NCBI GenBank assembly: GCA_025041175.1
Contig: JAKCFJ010000001.1
Span: 868,001 to 932,000, forward strand
Length of the DNA stretch: 64,000 nucleotides
Direction: 5' to 3'
DNA from: Halobacteriales archaeon YIM A00010
GTDB lineage: Archaea > Halobacteriota > Halobacteria > Halobacteriales > Haloarculaceae
Shown here: positions 28,808-38,242 of the stretch, piece by piece
How the letters are laid out: every line of letters begins with the position of its first letter
Numbering within the stretch: position 1 is the stretch's first letter
Position numbers and translations under genes: made by a program
The notes under the pieces: model-generated
Told to the model about the DNA's origin: nothing
The model's input: the letters and a program-made list of their open reading frames with translations, nothing else
Database searches by the model: none

Positions 28808-29578
28808 ATGTCATCCGAAACGCTCCTACTCATCGGCCGTGGTACGGCGCACGCTCGGGAGGTGTTCGAAACGCACGCGGACCGTCTCGCGCGGCGTGGC
28901 GTCGTCGAGGAGGCGTACACTGCGACCTACGAGAGCGAGCCGGTTCGTGAGCTCCGCCGTCGGTTGCGGGAGATTCCGGGCGACCGCGTGTACGCGGTGC
29001 CGATGTGTGTCGCCCACACGTTCGATACGGTCCGGGATCTTCCGGCGGCGCTTTCGTTTGTTTCTGGAGCAGTTCAGTACTGCGAGCCGCCGGGTCGGAG
29101 CCCGGCCGTCACTGACGTGATCGTTCGTCGCGCCACGGAGCGGTTGGGAGCCGACGCCGACGCGTCGCTGGTGCTCGTGGGGTTCGGGAGCAGTTCGAAG
29201 CCCTACCACCGCCAGACGGCCGAGTACCACGCGGCGCGGCTCAGGGATGGAACGGGATACGGCGAGGTCCGCACGTGTTATCTGGTGCAGGATCCGGCGG
29301 TCGAGTGCGTCAGGTACGAACTCTCGAACGAGCGAGCGGTCGCGGTGCCGCTGTTTCTGACCCGGTGTGAGGCGACCGAGCGGCGGATTCCCCAGCAGTT
29401 GGGGCGGGACGGAATCGAGTACGCCGATCCGTTCGGGACCCATCCCAGGATCACGGACGCGATTCACGCGGAACTCGAAAAACAGCGGGCGTTGGCGGAC
29501 GACGAGTCGTCCGCGTTCGAAGCCCGGTTGACCGCTACTCAGCGTCCCGTTGCGGCCGACGGGGAAGGACTGGACTGA
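28808..29578 (+). CDS. cbiX: CbiX-like sirohydrochlorin cobaltochelatase family protein
   Basis: It is predicted to insert Co2+ into sirohydrochlorin, or to act as a related chelatase. The 256 residues form two half-domains. The N-terminal half begins LLLIGRGTAHAREVFE with a His at the metal-site position, and the second has LVLVGFGSSSKPYHRQ. Unlike the other cbiX in the window it lacks the ferredoxin tail, and the usual GHGS becomes GRGT. It could therefore be a divergent paralog. It stands alone downstream of the ATAC-N2-GTAT motif. Confidence 0.75.
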   Translation: MSSETLLLIGRGTAHAREVFETHADRLARRGVVEEAYTATYESEPVRELRRRLREIPGDRVYAVPMCVAHTFDTVRDLPAALSFVSGAVQYCEPPGRSPAVTDVIVRRATERLGADADASLVLVGFGSSSKPYHRQTAEYHAARLRDGTGYGEVRTCYLVQDPAVECVRYELSNERAVAVPLFLTRCEATERRIPQQLGRDGIEYADPFGTHPRITDAIHAELEKQRALADDESSAFEARLTATQRPVAADGEGLD

Positions 29579-29729
29579 TGTGATAATCTCGTGTGCTATT
29601 GAGGTCGTGAGACCGTATCCGTGCCGGAATGACTGGCTGTGAACTGCCTCGTACCGCTGTCGAATTGGATTGGCCTATTCGCCGTGCCAAACAATAAATA
29701 TCACTCGCAGCAATTGGTAAGATAGCCTC

Positions 29730-30407
29730 ATGTTCGTGCCAACCGCCGCCACTCCCCCCATCACGACGATTATCGACGACGAACGTCAGGCGCTTCGGGA
29801 CTATCTCGGGAACTGTGTTGAAAACGAACTCTTCAACGATCTCCAACCCTTGTTATTTGTGCTCGTGTTGTCGGGAGACAAACCTGCGATGGCGTTCGAT
29901 CCCCGTGACGAAGAGTTTCCAGATTATCCGTTCGCAGCTCGAAAAGGGTTCCGAGAACTGTGTGAGACTTTCGACCTTGCGCTCGAAACCAGGCTGGGGA
30001 CGCCATTCTGGGTCGTCGCCCCTGTCCATGGACGGCTTGATCTCTTGCCAACGAGCAACCGCTCAAAGCGGACAAAAGCATGGGAGCGCAGGCTGGGCGT
30101 TGTGTTTGGCTATCCTCCTGATGCGGTCGAATCATTCATCAATCGAGATGAAGATTGGATGGATGCGCGCGAGCGCGTGCGAGACGGACGGTTCTCAGCC
30201 GAGGAAATGAGGGATGTTGGACTTCTCGGCTACCGATGCGAAAACACTCAACAGGGATATGAAAAAGCAATCCTCGACGGCAGACATATCTACCGTCGTC
30301 TTACCAGTCTGGCCGAAGAATGGAACCTCCCTGAACTAAAAACACTCGTCAAGGGGCACCGTGACTATTTACTCAACCGAATTGAGCATGAAAAAGTCGT
30401 CCCTTGA
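29730..30407 (+). CDS. Hypothetical haloarchaeal protein
   Basis: This is a 225-residue protein that I do not recognise. It is soluble, with a hydrophobic N-terminal segment (LQPLLFVLVLSGDKPAMAF), a GTPFWVVAPVHGRLDLLPTSN stretch and an alpha-helical, charged C-terminal half. Its base composition is less GC-rich than the neighbouring cobalamin genes, and a low-GC small gene follows it, which suggests recent acquisition. It separates two cobalamin transcription units. Confidence 0.6.
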   Translation: MFVPTAATPPITTIIDDERQALRDYLGNCVENELFNDLQPLLFVLVLSGDKPAMAFDPRDEEFPDYPFAARKGFRELCETFDLALETRLGTPFWVVAPVHGRLDLLPTSNRSKRTKAWERRLGVVFGYPPDAVESFINRDEDWMDARERVRDGRFSAEEMRDVGLLGYRCENTQQGYEKAILDGRHIYRRLTSLAEEWNLPELKTLVKGHRDYLLNRIEHEKVVP

Positions 30408-30524
30408 TCAGCCGAACATCTGGCAGCCAGCGCACTTTGTGTTCCCGTTTTTCGTCTCCTTGGGGTCAAATTCGTTACCACATTCAGTACAGATAACTTT
30501 CTTTCCCGTATTATAATATATCAT
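30408..30524 (-). CDS. 38-residue zinc-ribbon microprotein
   Basis: A very short frame translating to a protein with CTECG near the start and CAGC near the end, two Cys-x2-Cys pairs separated by about 15 residues (MIYYNTGKK start, QMFG end). This is a minimal zinc ribbon, like the many small zinc-finger proteins known in haloarchaea. It faces the hypothetical gene at 29730 and their stop codons are directly adjacent. The leader is AT-rich. The lower GC again marks this pair as different from the cobalamin genes. Confidence 0.55.
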   Translation of the reverse strand: MIYYNTGKKVICTECGNEFDPKETKNGNTKCAGCQMFG

Positions 30525-30611
30525 AACTCTTTATGATAATAATATTGTGAATATCCATCTATGGTAAAGTCAAGTATCCGTCGAAGCCCAGGAGCGAGAA
30601 ACCGGATGGAC

Positions 30612-30776
30612 CTATTCGTCTTTCAGCACGCTAAACCGGTCGCAGGATAGGATATCGTTCTCAGGAAGATCGTCGGGGACAGCCAAGTCGTCGCGGTGAC
30701 CGGACCAGCCGACATCCGGTTTCCCAACGCGCTCGGCAATGAGCACGATCCCGCCGCATGGATAATGGTTATCGAA
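30612..30776 (-). pseudogene. Coding-like frame continuing after the cbiE stop
   Basis: Directly after the cbiE TAG, the same frame stays open for 54 codons with haloarchaeal codon usage. It contains CGGIVLIAERVGKPDVGW and ends SVLKDE. There is no ATG. A GTG at 30746 would give 44 residues. It may be a small gene with a GTG start, the tail of a gene whose front was lost, or a read-through extension of CbiE. I recognise no family. Confidence 0.35.
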
Positions 30777-31553
30777 CTACCCCCCAGCCCGCACGGCAAG
30801 CACCGAAAGGTCCGAAAACGGCGTGGAATCAGCGTCCGAACCGCCCGCGTGGGCCGCGAGTTCGCCCAGCGTCGTCCGCGTGATCGTTTCGTCGTCGTGT
30901 GTGAGCCGTTCGAGCACGATCGCGGTGAGCGATTCCGGTGCGCCCGCTTCGAGGAGCATCGCGGCAACGTCGCCGGGCATCCAGTCGTAGGGACGGGGGA
31001 GCACGAGCAGGTGACGGGTTCCGGCCTGCTCGCGCAGTCGGTTCAGGTCCGGAGCGATGTCCCCGCTTTTGTGGAGCGTGACGAACGTCGTTTCCTCCAT
31101 TGGGGTTCGGGCGCGGCTGGCGGCCACCTGCACCGAGGAAATCCCCGGAACGATCCGGACTCCACGGTCGACGACGGCCTGGACCTTCCCAACGAACTGG
31201 TAGCCCGAGTGGTTGGGATCGCCCATCAACACGGCGGTTCCGGCGGCACCGTCGGCCACGCGTTCGGCGAACAGACCGAGTGTTTCGGCTTCGTCCGCGT
31301 AGCTGCAGGCCAACAGCTCCGTGTCCGTGCTCGTGCGGTCGCGGACGAAGCCGATCACCGTCTCGAAGCCGACGACGACATCGGCCTCGTTGATCGCGCG
31401 CTCGCCGCGCGGAGTGAGATACTCCGGCTTACCCGGCCCGATGCCGACGGCATACACTGGGGGTGTGGACTCATTGGAACGGTCCGCTTCCGGGGTTGCA
31501 GCAGCAATCCTCGCCGGATCGGGACCCGAATCGAGATCGTACTCCTCGGTCAT
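30777..31553 (-). CDS. cbiE: Precorrin-7 (C5)-methyltransferase CbiE
   Basis: A SAM-dependent methylase of the corrin ring at C5. The 258 residues start with an acidic, poorly conserved segment and then VYAVGIGPGKPEYLTPRG, the tetrapyrrole methylase glycine motif. They continue with GDPNHSGYQFVG and VVPGISSVQVAASR, both family signatures. It overlaps the cbiC stop by 4 bases and is the third gene of cobN-cbiC-cbiE. Confidence 0.9.
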   Translation of the reverse strand: MTEEYDLDSGPDPARIAAATPEADRSNESTPPVYAVGIGPGKPEYLTPRGERAINEADVVVGFETVIGFVRDRTSTDTELLACSYADEAETLGLFAERVADGAAGTAVLMGDPNHSGYQFVGKVQAVVDRGVRIVPGISSVQVAASRARTPMEETTFVTLHKSGDIAPDLNRLREQAGTRHLLVLPRPYDWMPGDVAAMLLEAGAPESLTAIVLERLTHDDETITRTTLGELAAHAGGSDADSTPFSDLSVLAVRAGG

Positions 31554-32239
31554 GGTTCGTCCGTGGAGAGAGCCACAGCGTCGTCTCGGGCGTCGCTTGC
31601 GACGTGGATCAGCTCGTTTGTCAGCGCCGCCGCCAGCCCGCTCCCCCCGCGCCGGCCGACGTTGGTGACGACGGGGACGGCGTACTCGGCTGTGACCGTC
31701 CGGATGCGTTTTCGGCTCGTTTCGGCCTTGACGAACCCGACGGGCGTGGCGATCACGACGGCGGGCCGGGTGCCGTTCTCGATGCAGTCAGCGAGCGCGA
31801 GCGCCGCTGTCGGCGCGTTTCCGACCACGGCGATCGCTCCCTCGTAGACGCCCTCCCGGTCGAGTTCGAGCACGGACGCGGCCGTGCGGGTCATGCCGGT
31901 TCGCTCGGCCAACTCCGTGCCGTTGCCGATCGCCTTGCGAACCGGGCAGGAATGACCACGGCCGGTGATGCCCGCCTTGGCCATCGTGATGTCCGTGACG
32001 ATCGGGCGCTCTTCGAGCACCGCCCGTGCGCCGGCACGCACGGGTGCGCCGTCGAACCGAAGCAGGTGCTGGAACTCCGGATCGCCGGTCGCGTGGACCG
32101 CCTTCTGTCGCATGCGGTCAGTGAGCGTCTCGTCGGGCACGAGTTCCCGAACCCGGTCCATGCTGTTTTCGGCGATCTCCATCGCGGACTCGGTGGTGGC
32201 TCCGAGATCGGCGTACGCCTCGCGCTCCTCAGTCGTCAT
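31550..32239 (-). CDS. cbiC: Precorrin-8X methylmutase CbiC
   Basis: It moves a methyl group from C11 to C12 in the corrin ring. The 229 residues include VHATGDPEFQHLLRF with the family histidine, VRAGARAVLEERPIVTDITMAKAGI, and VIATPVGFVKAETSR. The ATG at 32239 overlaps the end of cobN by 11 bases, indicating translational coupling. Confidence 0.93.
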   Translation of the reverse strand: MTTEEREAYADLGATTESAMEIAENSMDRVRELVPDETLTDRMRQKAVHATGDPEFQHLLRFDGAPVRAGARAVLEERPIVTDITMAKAGITGRGHSCPVRKAIGNGTELAERTGMTRTAASVLELDREGVYEGAIAVVGNAPTAALALADCIENGTRPAVVIATPVGFVKAETSRKRIRTVTAEYAVPVVTNVGRRGGSGLAAALTNELIHVASDARDDAVALSTDEP

Positions 32240-35200
32240 CGCCGGCCACCCCCGTCGAAGCGCGGGCTTCGAGGTCGCCGTCGACTTCCAGATTAATGTC
32301 CCGTATCCGGTCTTCCATCGCGTCATCGGCGTTCCAGAGCCCACGATCGATCGCCTCCAACAGCGTGTCGGTGATGCTCTCTAGGGCCCACGGGTTCACC
32401 TCGCGCAGCCATTCCTGACGATCCTCATCGAGCGCGTACGCCTCGGCCACGTCGGTCCAGAGCGTCTCACTCACGACATCCGTAGTGGCGTCCCAGCCGA
32501 GCACGACATCGACCGTCGTGGACAGATCGCCCGCGCCTTTGTAGCCGTGTTCGCTCATGCTGTCGAGCCAGTCGGGGTTGAGCACCCGCGCGCGCATCGC
32601 CTTGCGCACCTTCTCCTCGTTGGTGTACACCGACACGTTGTCGGGATCGGACGAATCGCCCACGTAGGACGCCGGTTCTTCGCCCGCGATCTCGGAGACA
32701 GCGGTAATGAACCCGCCGTGGAAGGCATACCAATCGGAACTGTCGAACTCGTCCTGTTCGGCGGTATCCTCGATCTTCACGGTGGCTTCGACGGTTCCGA
32801 GCCGGCGCTCGAACGCGTCGTGGGCCTCGGTGACGCGTCCGCGCTGTTCGAGCGCGTAGCCGCCCCACTGCACGTACACGTCGGCCAGATCCGCGCGGTC
32901 GTCCCAGTTGCCTTCGTCGACGGCCTTGTTCGTTCCCGCGCCGTAGCCACCGGGGCGCGTGGTGAACACGCGGTGGGTGGTGGTGGGATCCTCCACGCCC
33001 TGCTCCCGGAGGCGCTCGGTTTCCTGCTCCACGTGTTTTTTGACGTAGTTCATCCCGTGTGGTTCGTCCAGCTCGACCACCGCCTCGACCGCGCTGTGGA
33101 TGACGCTCGCGGCCTGTGGGAACGCGTCCCGGAACAGCCCTGACACGCGGGTGGTCACGTCGATGCGCGGGCGGTCCAGCTCCGAAAGCGGGATCGGGTG
33201 CACGCCGTCGATCCGCCCGGCGTCGGTCCACTCGGGTTCGACGCCCATCAGCGCGAGCACCTGCGCGATCGTCTCGCCGCGCGTCCGAACCGTCGGGGTT
33301 CCCCACGCGACGACGCCGATCTCCTCGGGATACTCGCCCGCCTCGGAACGGTGGCGCTCGAGGACCCCTTCGGCCACTTCTTTGCCGACCTGCCACGCGC
33401 TTTTCGCTGGTATCTTCCGTGGATCGATCGTGTAGAAGTTCCGGGCCGTCGGGAGCAGATCGACGCCCCCGCGGGTCGGCGCGCCGCTCCCGCCCGGCGG
33501 GACGTACTCGCCGGCGAGGGCGTCGGCCGTCCGCGGAATCTCCGTGCTGGCCTCCCGAACGCGCGGTGTGGCTTCCTCACAGATGAACGACAGCGCTGCC
33601 CGGAGATCGTCGTGTGCGCCAGGGACCGCGCGGCCGTCGCCCAGCGGTTCGATGTCGACCACGAGGAGGTTCATCGTTAGCTCGTCCGGACCGGCGTCGG
33701 CCTCGGCTGCCGGAACGTCGAAACCGTGATCGGCCAGCGTTTCTACGAGTTTGATGCTCGTCTCGTACACCGCGTCGGCGGCCTCGGCGTAGGTCATCCC
33801 GAGCGCCTCGTCGTACGCGCCGGGGTCGTCGAGCATCCGCTCGTAGTCGACGCCGAGCACGCCCGCCACGCTCTCCCGAAGGCTCGGCGCGCCAGGGTTC
33901 TCGAGCCGGGTGAGCGCGACCAGATACTCGGTGAGCCGCTCGCCGTCGGGCGGCTCGCCCATCGTGTGCAGCCCCATCCGGATCTGGGTGGTTTTCACGT
34001 CGGTGAGATACTCGTGTACCCGCTCGACGAGTTCGTCGATCGTCACAGTGTCTCCCGCAACCGCACCCTCTGCGAGCGTCGATCCGGCTGCCTCGGGACC
34101 GCGGACCTCTGCCGTCTCGTCTATCTCGCCAGCAACACCGAGTTCGACCGCGAGATCCAGCTCGTCCACTTTCTCGCGGATGAGTGTAGCGAGCTGTTCG
34201 CCGTCGTCAGTGCGGGCGTCGGTCATGCCTGCCTCCCGATACCGGTTTGCGAGCTCTTCCAGCTCGGCCAGCTCGTCGTACGTGCCAGCGGCGCGCATAA
34301 CCGGCGTCAGATAGTCCACGATGGCCGCGTACGACCGGCGCTTTGCCTGCGTTCCCTCGCCGGGATTGTTGATGATGTAGGGATAGACGTTCGGGAGATC
34401 ACCGATCAGCTGGTCGGGAGCGCTCTCGCCGTTCAGTCCGACCGTCTTGCCCGGGAGCCATTCTAGGCTTCCGTGGGTGCCGAGGTGAACCACGGCGTCG
34501 GCCTCGAACGCGTTCCGGAGCCACCCGTAAAAGGCAACGTAGTCGTGTGGTGGCTCGAGATCAGAATCGTGGTACACCTTCGAGGGATCCATGCCGAACC
34601 CGCGGGGGGGCTGGACGGTGACGAGCACGTTTCCGAACTCGACGCCCGGAACCGCGAACGCCCGGTCGGGCACCGGACCCCACTCCTCGGTGACGTTCGA
34701 CCGAAACCGTTCGTCCATCGCGTCGAACCACGCGTCGTACTGTTCGGGAGAGACGACATCCACGCTCAGCTCGCGCACGTCTTCGGGTGCGACCCACCGG
34801 TCGTCGAGCGTGAGCTGTTCGGTCAGCTCCTCTACGAGCGTTTGCCCGCTGTCGGGGCGCGCTCCGCCGAGATCGTACCCACGAGCCGCCAGCTCGTCGA
34901 GCAGATTGACGGTGCTTTCGGGGCTGTCGAGCCCGAACGCGGTGCCGATGCCGTCGTCGCTAGGCGGGTAGTTGTGCAAGACGACGGCGACCCGCTTGTC
35001 TTCCGATGGTGTATGCCGTAACGCCGCCCAGTTGACCGCGAGCCGCGCGGCGTGCTCCACCCGATCCTCGATCGGGAAGTGCTGTTTGGGCGCGCTCCCA
35101 ATGCCGGCCGTATCGTCCGTTCGCTCCTTGCCGCTGATGGGGTGGGTGATGACGTTGCCGTCGAACTCCGGGAGCGCGACCGACAGGGCGAGCTCGAACC

Positions 35201-36089
35201 CCATCACGCCCGTGTCGCTCGCTTCGTACCGGGAGCGCGAGCGCATCGTCGTGATCGTCTGGACGACCGGCACACCCAACCGGTCGAGAAACACCTCGCT
35301 TGCGCCCTCGTCGCTCGCGCTCCGGCCCCGCTCGTCCATCGACAGCGAGAACATGAACGACGACACCACGCAATCCACGATCGGCTCGCCCGCGTCGTCG
35401 GTGAGCCACGCGTCGGTCACCCATTCGGCGTCCTGTTGCTCATCACCCTCGGTCGCCGGATTACAGAAAATCGGGAGCGCGTCCGCTCCCTGTGCCTCGA
35501 TGGCACGCACCTGTGCGTCCACGTACCGGGTGTTCTCGTGGGTCCAGTGGGACTCGTAGAACCAGACCGCGATCGTCGGTCGGTCCGGGGAGAACGTCGC
35601 CACTAGCTCCTCGTACGATGCGCCCGGGTGATCGGGGTGGTAGACGCCCTCCGTAGGAAGCGCCACCGGATCGTCGTACGCCAGATCCACCCCGGCGTAC
35701 TCGTTGGCCAGAAACCGCACGCAGCTGGCGACGTTGCTCGTCCCACCCTTCTCCAGATACGCGTACACCCGGTCGCGGACGGCCCCGTCGGCGCTCGTGT
35801 CCTCGAACGCGTAGGCGTCACCGGTCGATTTGACGACGACCGGAACGCCTGCTTCCCCCAGCCGACCGATCGCGTGGTCGTAGCCCGGCATGCTCTCTTC
35901 GGCTCCGTGAAGCCAGAACACTGCCGCTGCCGCGTCCGTCAACGCGTCCACGAACGCGTCGATCTCCGATTCGTCTTCGAGGTCGCTCTCGGAGCGAACG
36001 ACCAGATCGACGCCCGAAACCTGATCCGCAGCCCGTTGAATCGCGCCCAGCTCGTTCTCCGTCGCCGTGTATAAACCGATCGTTGGCAT
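32229..36089 (-). CDS. cobN: Cobaltochelatase large subunit CobN (magnesium chelatase H-type)
   Basis: The large, metal- and corrin-binding subunit has 1286 residues, the expected length. CobN/ChlH blocks are visible, for example VWFYESHWTHENTRYVD, VVLHNYPPSDDGIGTAFGLD, FGMDPSKVYHDSDLEPPHDY, VHLGTHGSLEWLPGK and GYGAGTNKAVDEGNWD. The ATG at 36089 is preceded by GGAGGT, one of the few strong Shine-Dalgarno sites here. The open frame continues upstream but is only the antisense of chlID. It is divergent from chlID, its likely partner, with a 34-base spacer. Confidence 0.95.
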   Translation of the reverse strand: MPTIGLYTATENELGAIQRAADQVSGVDLVVRSESDLEDESEIDAFVDALTDAAAAVFWLHGAEESMPGYDHAIGRLGEAGVPVVVKSTGDAYAFEDTSADGAVRDRVYAYLEKGGTSNVASCVRFLANEYAGVDLAYDDPVALPTEGVYHPDHPGASYEELVATFSPDRPTIAVWFYESHWTHENTRYVDAQVRAIEAQGADALPIFCNPATEGDEQQDAEWVTDAWLTDDAGEPIVDCVVSSFMFSLSMDERGRSASDEGASEVFLDRLGVPVVQTITTMRSRSRYEASDTGVMGFELALSVALPEFDGNVITHPISGKERTDDTAGIGSAPKQHFPIEDRVEHAARLAVNWAALRHTPSEDKRVAVVLHNYPPSDDGIGTAFGLDSPESTVNLLDELAARGYDLGGARPDSGQTLVEELTEQLTLDDRWVAPEDVRELSVDVVSPEQYDAWFDAMDERFRSNVTEEWGPVPDRAFAVPGVEFGNVLVTVQPPRGFGMDPSKVYHDSDLEPPHDYVAFYGWLRNAFEADAVVHLGTHGSLEWLPGKTVGLNGESAPDQLIGDLPNVYPYIINNPGEGTQAKRRSYAAIVDYLTPVMRAAGTYDELAELEELANRYREAGMTDARTDDGEQLATLIREKVDELDLAVELGVAGEIDETAEVRGPEAAGSTLAEGAVAGDTVTIDELVERVHEYLTDVKTTQIRMGLHTMGEPPDGERLTEYLVALTRLENPGAPSLRESVAGVLGVDYERMLDDPGAYDEALGMTYAEAADAVYETSIKLVETLADHGFDVPAAEADAGPDELTMNLLVVDIEPLGDGRAVPGAHDDLRAALSFICEEATPRVREASTEIPRTADALAGEYVPPGGSGAPTRGGVDLLPTARNFYTIDPRKIPAKSAWQVGKEVAEGVLERHRSEAGEYPEEIGVVAWGTPTVRTRGETIAQVLALMGVEPEWTDAGRIDGVHPIPLSELDRPRIDVTTRVSGLFRDAFPQAASVIHSAVEAVVELDEPHGMNYVKKHVEQETERLREQGVEDPTTTHRVFTTRPGGYGAGTNKAVDEGNWDDRADLADVYVQWGGYALEQRGRVTEAHDAFERRLGTVEATVKIEDTAEQDEFDSSDWYAFHGGFITAVSEIAGEEPASYVGDSSDPDNVSVYTNEEKVRKAMRARVLNPDWLDSMSEHGYKGAGDLSTTVDVVLGWDATTDVVSETLWTDVAEAYALDEDRQEWLREVNPWALESITDTLLEAIDRGLWNADDAMEDRIRDINLEVDGDLEARASTGVAGDDD

Positions 36090-36100
36090 AACGTTGTTAA

Positions 36101-36106
36101 ACCTCC
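36101..36106 (-). promoter_or_regulatory. Strong ribosome binding site of cobN
   Basis: On the minus strand AAAAGGAGGT ends 11 bases before the cobN ATG at 36089. Most genes in this window show no such site, so it is unusual. It fixes the start codon and implies a leadered transcript. Confidence 0.6.
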
Positions 36107-36115
36107 TTTTCACTA

Positions 36116-36125
36116 ATACAAGTAT
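36116..36125. promoter_or_regulatory. ATAC-N2-GTAT motif between cobN and chlID
   Basis: ATACAAGTAT lies in the 34-base divergent spacer, overlapping the proposed chlID start codon and 27 bases from the cobN start. Its placement could let one factor control both genes. See the matching sites before the cbiX-like gene and cbtB. Confidence 0.4.
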
Positions 36126-38208
36126 GATTGACTTAGGGACGGACAAAAAAGCTTTGCACAGGGAAAGCGCGGTGTCGTTCACCGAGATCGTCGGCCAGGC
36201 GGAGCTGAAAGAGGCGTTGCTCGCTGTCGGGGCGAACGACGAGTTGGACGGCCTGTTGATTCGCGGGGAGAAGGGGACGGGGAAATCCACGTCGGTGCGG
36301 GCGCTGTCGGAGCTGCTTCCCCCGCAAACGGTGATCGCGGGCTGTCCGTACGGCTGTCCACCGGACGCGCCCGAGCGACAGTGTGAGGCGTGTCGCGGGC
36401 GGACCGATCCGGAGACGGACGAGCGCTCAGTGCCGCTCGTGACGCTTCCGTTGGGTGCCACCCGCGAACGCGTGGTGGGCACGCTGTCGGTGGCGGATGC
36501 ATTGAGTGGGGAATACGAGTTCGATTCCGGGCTGCTCGCCCGCGCGAACCGCGGCATCCTCTACATCGACGAGGTGAACCTCCTCGACGATCACCTCGTG
36601 GACGTGTTGCTCGACGCCGCCGCCAGCGGGATCAACCGGGTCGAGCGAGACGGCGTGAGCGTCGTCCATCCAGCGGCGTTCACGCTTGTCGGGACGATGA
36701 ACCCCGAAGAGGGCGATCTCCGACCGCAGTTACGCGATCGGTTCGCGCTCCAGGCGACGGTGACGGCGTGTGAGGATCTCGACCAGCGGGTCACGATCAT
36801 CAACCGGGCGATCGGCCAAGCCGAGAACGATCGAGGGTCGAGCACCGACAGCGCGCAAGCAGTTCGTGACCGAATACGTCGCGCTCGCGCTCGCCTCGAA
36901 GGCGTGTCGCTGCCGAGGACGGTCACCGAGGAAATCGCGGAGTGCTGTCGCGAGTCGGGTGTCGAGGGTCACCGGGGGGACATCGCCACGGCGCGGGCCG
37001 CGATGACGTTCGCCGCGCTCGACGACCGGTCGACGGTGACCGAGTCGGACGTTCGCCGCGCGGCCGCGCTCGCTCTTCCCCATCGGTTGCAGTCGCGTCC
37101 GTTCGAGGACGCTCCGGACGCCGGAGATCTCCTCGAAGAACAGTTCGACGGTGGGAACGAAGAACAAGACGGCGAGTCGGCTGAGGTGGGGGATGAGCCA
37201 GCCGATGCCGACGGATCCGACACCGATGCCGATGGATCGACGGAATCCGATCCAGACGACGCGGGCGATCCGCCGTCCACACCGCCCGAAGAGAGCTCCT
37301 CGGACGATGGGGACACCGACTTGGATCACACGGGCAGCGGCGGTTCCGACCCCGGCGAAGCCGGGGTGTCCACGGACACGCGCGAGGACGAGGAGGACAG
37401 CGAGGACGCGCCCCTCGTCCCGGGCCAGGCCCGGGACGACATCGGTGTTGCAAGCGCCCCCGATCCCTCTCCCGACGCGTCCGACGCGGTCGAAGGAGCG
37501 TTGTCGGGGACCCGATCACGAACCGCTCCTCGTGTGGAGACGGAAGGGAGCCGTGTCCGGACCCAACGGGCAGCCACGAACGAACACCGGCTCGACGCCG
37601 CGGCATCCGTTCGGGCCGCAGCCACGCGTGGCTCCGAGTCGGTCGAATCGCGGGATCTGCGCCACTCGATCCGTCGGGGTGAGACCGGCGCGCTGGTGGT
37701 GTTCGTCGTCGACGCCAGCGCGTCGATGCGGCCCGCAATGCGCGCGGCGAAGGGTACTGTGCTCGAACTCCTGAAGGACGCCTACCAACACCGTGACGAA
37801 GTCGCGTTCGTCACCGTCGCGGGCGAGGGGGCCGACGTGTTGCTCCCACCCACCGACAGCGTCGCGCTCGCCGCTCGTCATCTCAAGGAGTTGCCCACCG
37901 GCGACCGGACGCCGCTGCCCGACGGACTCCGAACCGCGAGCGAACTGCTCGAACGCGCCGAGCCGGCTGTGGGTCTCGCCGTGGTGGTCACCGACGGCAA
38001 AGCGAACGTCGCGGACGGAAGTCCTGTGGGTGAAACCCGCGATGCCGCCGCCCGGCTCGCCGACACCGCTGCGCACACGCTCGTCGTCGACGCCGGGGAC
38101 GATCCCGGACTCACCGACACCATCGCCGGCGTGACCGACGGCGAACACGTCCCGCTCGAGGCGCTTTCTGCCGAGCGCGTCGACGCGTCGGTCCCACTCA
38201 CGAAGTGA
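36124..38208 (+). CDS. ChlI/ChlD fusion subunit of cobaltochelatase (AAA+ and VWA)
   Basis: This is the ATPase motor for CobN, with 694 residues. The AAA+ part covers about 1-335, with Walker A RGEKGTGKST near residue 50 and Walker B GILYIDEVNLL. A low-complexity acidic linker rich in D, S, E, G and P spans about 340-480. The VWA domain has a MIDAS DASASM motif near residue 530. It thus combines CobS- and CobT-like (ChlI/ChlD) roles. The ATG at 36124 is adopted. A GTG at codon 17 is possible because the ATAC-N2-GTAT motif overlaps the ATG. Confidence 0.92.
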   Translation: MIDLGTDKKALHRESAVSFTEIVGQAELKEALLAVGANDELDGLLIRGEKGTGKSTSVRALSELLPPQTVIAGCPYGCPPDAPERQCEACRGRTDPETDERSVPLVTLPLGATRERVVGTLSVADALSGEYEFDSGLLARANRGILYIDEVNLLDDHLVDVLLDAAASGINRVERDGVSVVHPAAFTLVGTMNPEEGDLRPQLRDRFALQATVTACEDLDQRVTIINRAIGQAENDRGSSTDSAQAVRDRIRRARARLEGVSLPRTVTEEIAECCRESGVEGHRGDIATARAAMTFAALDDRSTVTESDVRRAAALALPHRLQSRPFEDAPDAGDLLEEQFDGGNEEQDGESAEVGDEPADADGSDTDADGSTESDPDDAGDPPSTPPEESSSDDGDTDLDHTGSGGSDPGEAGVSTDTREDEEDSEDAPLVPGQARDDIGVASAPDPSPDASDAVEGALSGTRSRTAPRVETEGSRVRTQRAATNEHRLDAAASVRAAATRGSESVESRDLRHSIRRGETGALVVFVVDASASMRPAMRAAKGTVLELLKDAYQHRDEVAFVTVAGEGADVLLPPTDSVALAARHLKELPTGDRTPLPDGLRTASELLERAEPAVGLAVVVTDGKANVADGSPVGETRDAAARLADTAAHTLVVDAGDDPGLTDTIAGVTDGEHVPLEALSAERVDASVPLTK

Positions 38209-38242
38209 CTCGCTCGAAAGATTTACAACCTAGCTTGATATT

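Noticed and set aside
36090-36557. Longer N terminus for CobN
   Set aside because: The extension is antisense to chlID and has no CobN character. A strong ribosome site marks the ATG at 36089.
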